DNA of 64,000 bases from Streptomyces sp. NBC_00273. GTDB lineage: Bacteria; Actinomycetota; Actinomycetes; Streptomycetales; Streptomycetaceae. Shown here piece by piece: positions 61,036-64,000 of this stretch (the stretch's first letter is position 1; every line of letters begins with the position of its first letter). A model generated the notes under the pieces. The model did no database searches. It was not told the origin of the DNA and saw only the letters and a list, made by a program, of their open reading frames with translations. A program made the position numbers and the translations under genes. Location of the stretch: positions 9,315,001-9,379,000 of the forward strand of contig NZ_CP108067.1 in NCBI RefSeq assembly GCF_036178145.1, given 5' to 3'.

Positions 61036-64000
61036 TGCGCCTGCACAACCTGCGCCTGCAGGCCTTCGGCCCCTTCGCCACCACGCACACCATCGACTTC
61101 GACGCCCTGTCCGCCGACGGCCTCTTCCTCCTGCACGGCGACACCGGCGCCGGCAAGAGCACCATCTTCGCCGCCATCTGCTTCGCCCTCTACGGCAAAC
61201 CCCCCGGCGACCGCGACCTACTGCTGCGCAGCCACCACGCTCCCGCAGACCTCCTGACCGAAATCACCCTGGAGGTCACCCTCGCGGGCCGCCGCCTGCG
61301 CATCCACCGAACCCCCGCCCAAATGCGCCCCAAGCGCTCCGGCGAAGGCGAGACCCTCCACAAGCCCGAGACCCACCTCAGCGAATGGGCCGCCGACACC
61401 CACGGTCAGGGCCGCTGGGAAGCATCCAGCAAATCCCACCAGGAAGCCTCCGCCGAGATCACCGACCTCCTGGGCATGAGCCGGGACCAGTTCTGCCAGG
61501 TCGTCCTCCTACCCCAGAACGAGTTCACCAAGTTCCTCCACGCCGATGCCCACGGCCGGCGCGAACTCCTCGGCAAACTCTTCCGCACCGGCCGCTTCTC
61601 CTTCATCGAACGCTGGCTCAACGACCACAGCCGCACCACCGAGAAGAACCGCGACGCCGCCCGCGCCGACGTACTACGCCTGGCCGAACGCATCCACCAG
61701 GCCGCCGGCAGCGTCCTCTCGACCGAACGCACCGCGCCCGCCCCCGAGGACCCCCACACCCTCACCGAGCCCGCACGAGCCTGGGCCCAGGACCTCCTCC
61801 ACGCCAGCCACATCCACTACGACGACACACTCCGAGCAGCCGCAACGGCCAAGGAGAACCTGACCAAACAGCAGATCCTCGAAGCCGCGGCACGCGAACT
61901 CCATCAGCAGCAAGCCACCTACGCCAGTGCCCGGCAGCAACTCGACCTGCTCCAGGAACAGGCACCGCACCAAGACACCCTGATCCACCGCCGCGACCAG
62001 GCCCGGCGCGCCCAACGAGCAGCACCACAGCTACACGCCGCCGACACCGCCGCAGACGACCACGCCCGCACCCGGCGCGCCGAGCGCAGCGCCCGCGAAC
62101 ACCTGCTGCCCGAACACACGGACCTGGATGCCGGTCAGCTGGAAACCGCCGAGCAGCGCACCCGGGCCGAAGCCGCCGTCCTGACCGCCCTCATCCCCGA
62201 AGAAGACACCGTCCGCCGACTGGCCGCAGAGCTGGAGCGCGTCGACGCCGAACGACAGGACTTCACCACCCAGCAACGCACCTCCCAGGACTGGCTCGAG
62301 GCAGAGCCCGACCAGCGCCGCGCCCTCGAAGTCCGACGGGACGCCGCCCGCCTGGCCGAACAAGAAAGCCGTCGCCACCACGACGCCCTGAACAGCCTCA
62401 AGGCCCGCATCGAAGCCGCCAAGCGCCGCGACACCCATCTCGGGCAAGTCGCCAAGGCCGAACAACACCTGGCAGACGAACAAGAGGCCACAGCCCAGAC
62501 CGGCCAGACCTACCTCACCATCCGCCGCCAGCGCACCGAGGGCATGGCCGCCGAACTCGCCGCCACCCTCACCGACGGCGCCCCCTGTCCGGTCTGCGGA
62601 TCCTGCACCCATCCGGCCCCCGCAGCTCCCCAAGACGGACAGCCCACACGCCAGGACGAACAGGACGCCGAAACCGTCCACGAACAGGCCAAGGCCGCAC
62701 AGGAAGCCGCCGCGGCCGCCCTGCACGACCTCCGCGAACAGGCAGCCGCCGCTACCGGAGAAGCGGGCGAGACCCCGCTGAGCGACCTGCAGAGCCAACA
62801 TTCCGCACTCGACGCCGAGCTGGCCGAAACCCTCGACCGCGCGGCCGACCAGGGCACCGTCGAAGAAGAACTCCGCACGCTCGACGCCGAGCACACGGCC
62901 CGGACCGAGCAACACAACACCGCAACGGCCGGCCTGTCCGCCCGCAACGCCGACTACGACACCCTCAGCCAGCAGCTCGCCGAGCTGACCGGCAAACTCA
63001 CCGCAGCCCGTGGTACCCACCCCACCGTCGCCGCCCGCGCCGACGAACTCACCCGCACCGCCAACCGCCTCAAAGAAGCCGCCGAGGCCTCCCGCAGCCT
63101 CGCCGCCGCCGTCCAGACCCTCACCCACCGCACCGACGAGGCCACTGCCGCCGCCAAGGCCCAGAGCTTCGACACCCTGACGCTCGCCCAGCAGGCCCTC
63201 CTCAGCGACGAAGACCTACGCGCCATCGAAGAAGAGATCACCCAGTGGCGCGAGGACTGCGCCGTACACACCGCAGTCCTGGATAACCCGACACTGCAGC
63301 AGGCCGCCGCACGGCCCCCCGCCGACCTCGACACCGCCACGGCCGCACGGGCCGCCACGGACGACCAGCACGCCGCCGCAGCCGCTGCCGCCAGCGCCGC
63401 CCACACCCGCAACCAGGACCTCACCGCCCTGGCCGCCGAACTCGAGACCGCCGTGCAACGCCTCGGCCCGCTCGAACAGGCCCACAGCACCGCACGTCAC
63501 CTGGCCGAACTCGTCACGGGCAACTCACCCAGTGCCCGCATCCGCATGCAACTGGAGGCCTACGTCCTGGCCGCCCGACTCGAAGAAGTCGTCACCGCCG
63601 CCAATACCCGCCTGCACATCATGTCCGAAGGCCGCTACACCCTGTCCCACTCCGACCACCAAGCCGCCCGCGGTGCACGCTCCGGCCTCGGCCTCCAGAT
63701 CACCGACTCCTGGACCGGCCGCCCCCGCAAGACCGACACCCTCTCCGGCGGCGAATCCTTCTTCGCCTCGCTCTCCCTCGCCCTGGGACTGGCCGACGTC
63801 GTCACCCACGAAGCCGGCGGCAACCCCCTGGACACCCTCTTCATCGACGAAGGCTTCGGCACCCTCGACGAAGACACCCTCCTCAAAGTCCTCGACGTCC
63901 TGGACTCCCTGCACGCCCACGACCGCACCGTCGGCGTCATCAGCCACGTCCCCGAACTGCGCCGCCGCATCGCCCAACGCCTCCACGTCCGCAAGAGCCC
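61035..64000 (+). CDS. sbcC: Exonuclease SbcCD, subunit C (Rad50-like ATPase), 3' end beyond the window
   Basis: The frame is open from the ATG at 61035 to the last base (988 codons, no stop), so the end is missing. The N-terminus has LRLQAFGPFATTHTIDFDAL and Walker A HGDTGAGKSTIF (residues about 34-45), with FCQVVLLPQNEFTKFLHAD as the Q-loop region. Two long coiled-coil arms flank the zinc hook CPVC (in GAPCPVCGSCTHP, near residue 520). The C-terminal lobe has the signature LSGGESFFASLSLALGLADV and Walker B TLFIDEGFGTLD. Only a few dozen residues at most should be missing. Confidence 0.95.
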   Translation, partial: MRLHNLRLQAFGPFATTHTIDFDALSADGLFLLHGDTGAGKSTIFAAICFALYGKPPGDRDLLLRSHHAPADLLTEITLEVTLAGRRLRIHRTPAQMRPKRSGEGETLHKPETHLSEWAADTHGQGRWEASSKSHQEASAEITDLLGMSRDQFCQVVLLPQNEFTKFLHADAHGRRELLGKLFRTGRFSFIERWLNDHSRTTEKNRDAARADVLRLAERIHQAAGSVLSTERTAPAPEDPHTLTEPARAWAQDLLHASHIHYDDTLRAAATAKENLTKQQILEAAARELHQQQATYASARQQLDLLQEQAPHQDTLIHRRDQARRAQRAAPQLHAADTAADDHARTRRAERSAREHLLPEHTDLDAGQLETAEQRTRAEAAVLTALIPEEDTVRRLAAELERVDAERQDFTTQQRTSQDWLEAEPDQRRALEVRRDAARLAEQESRRHHDALNSLKARIEAAKRRDTHLGQVAKAEQHLADEQEATAQTGQTYLTIRRQRTEGMAAELAATLTDGAPCPVCGSCTHPAPAAPQDGQPTRQDEQDAETVHEQAKAAQEAAAAALHDLREQAAAATGEAGETPLSDLQSQHSALDAELAETLDRAADQGTVEEELRTLDAEHTARTEQHNTATAGLSARNADYDTLSQQLAELTGKLTAARGTHPTVAARADELTRTANRLKEAAEASRSLAAAVQTLTHRTDEATAAAKAQSFDTLTLAQQALLSDEDLRAIEEEITQWREDCAVHTAVLDNPTLQQAAARPPADLDTATAARAATDDQHAAAAAAASAAHTRNQDLTALAAELETAVQRLGPLEQAHSTARHLAELVTGNSPSARIRMQLEAYVLAARLEEVVTAANTRLHIMSEGRYTLSHSDHQAARGARSGLGLQITDSWTGRPRKTDTLSGGESFFASLSLALGLADVVTHEAGGNPLDTLFIDEGFGTLDEDTLLKVLDVLDSLHAHDRTVGVISHVPELRRRIAQRLHVRKS

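Overview
The window is very GC-rich with strong G/C bias at third codon positions, frequent GTG/TTG starts, 4-bp ATGA gene overlaps and many actinomycete families (SMI1/KNR4, SpoIIE-type PP2C, LAL regulators, secreted HKD phospholipase D, DUF2236, STAND-WD40). It reads as a piece of a Streptomyces or close Streptomycetaceae chromosome, mostly accessory genes.

Layout. 0-9 kb: small regulator/enzyme units, namely a double-HTH regulator divergent from a membrane protein and serine hydrolase; a MarR-alpha/beta hydrolase pair; a GNAT; a MarR divergent from a quinone-oxidoreductase-like enzyme; a pseudo-receiver; and a TIGR03086 protein. 9-14 kb: a secreted SLT-type lytic enzyme with a hairpin-rich leader, a secreted NTF2-like protein, a protein with SVLSIGSVG repeats, an odd tRNA-Trp(CCA), a glycosyltransferase with lower-GC codon use and a dienelactone hydrolase. 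14.6-20.8 kb: secreted HKD phospholipase D, a coupled flavin monooxygenase/FMN reductase pair, a membrane SpoIIE phosphatase and a secreted SMase D-like phospholipase.

21.3-31.4 kb is the highlight: a compact thiopeptide gene cluster in lactazole order (precursor, glutamylation enzyme, pyridine synthase, RRE protein, YcaO, elimination/dehydrogenase fusion). It carries two precursor genes. The first core is almost that of lactazole A. The second has a clearly different core that should close a macrocycle one residue larger. I see no regulator, transporter or resistance gene in the cluster.

31.4-40.5 kb: a shortened amidase, a protein of unknown function, a secreted ricin-type lectin, a 1260-residue HTH-STAND-WD40 protein, a DUF2236 oxygenase-like protein fused to four EF-hands, and a metallopeptidase lipoprotein. 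40.7-46 kb: an island of small genes (SMI1/KNR4, DUF1877, cupin, unknowns) with an IS110 scrap and another gene remnant. 46-48.4 kb: TetR divergent from an FAD monooxygenase. 48.7-57.4 kb: a membrane-anchored protein with a very long low-complexity tail, a LAL-type LuxR regulator, and a secreted protein overlapping a Fic AMPylase gene. 57.7-64 kb: an OLD-type ATPase/TOPRIM nuclease followed by sbcD and sbcC, the last running off the end of the window. This may be a repair or anti-phage module.

All calls are from reading the sequence. Family names are from recognition, not database searches. Where a start codon was moved from the longest ORF, the reason is given.
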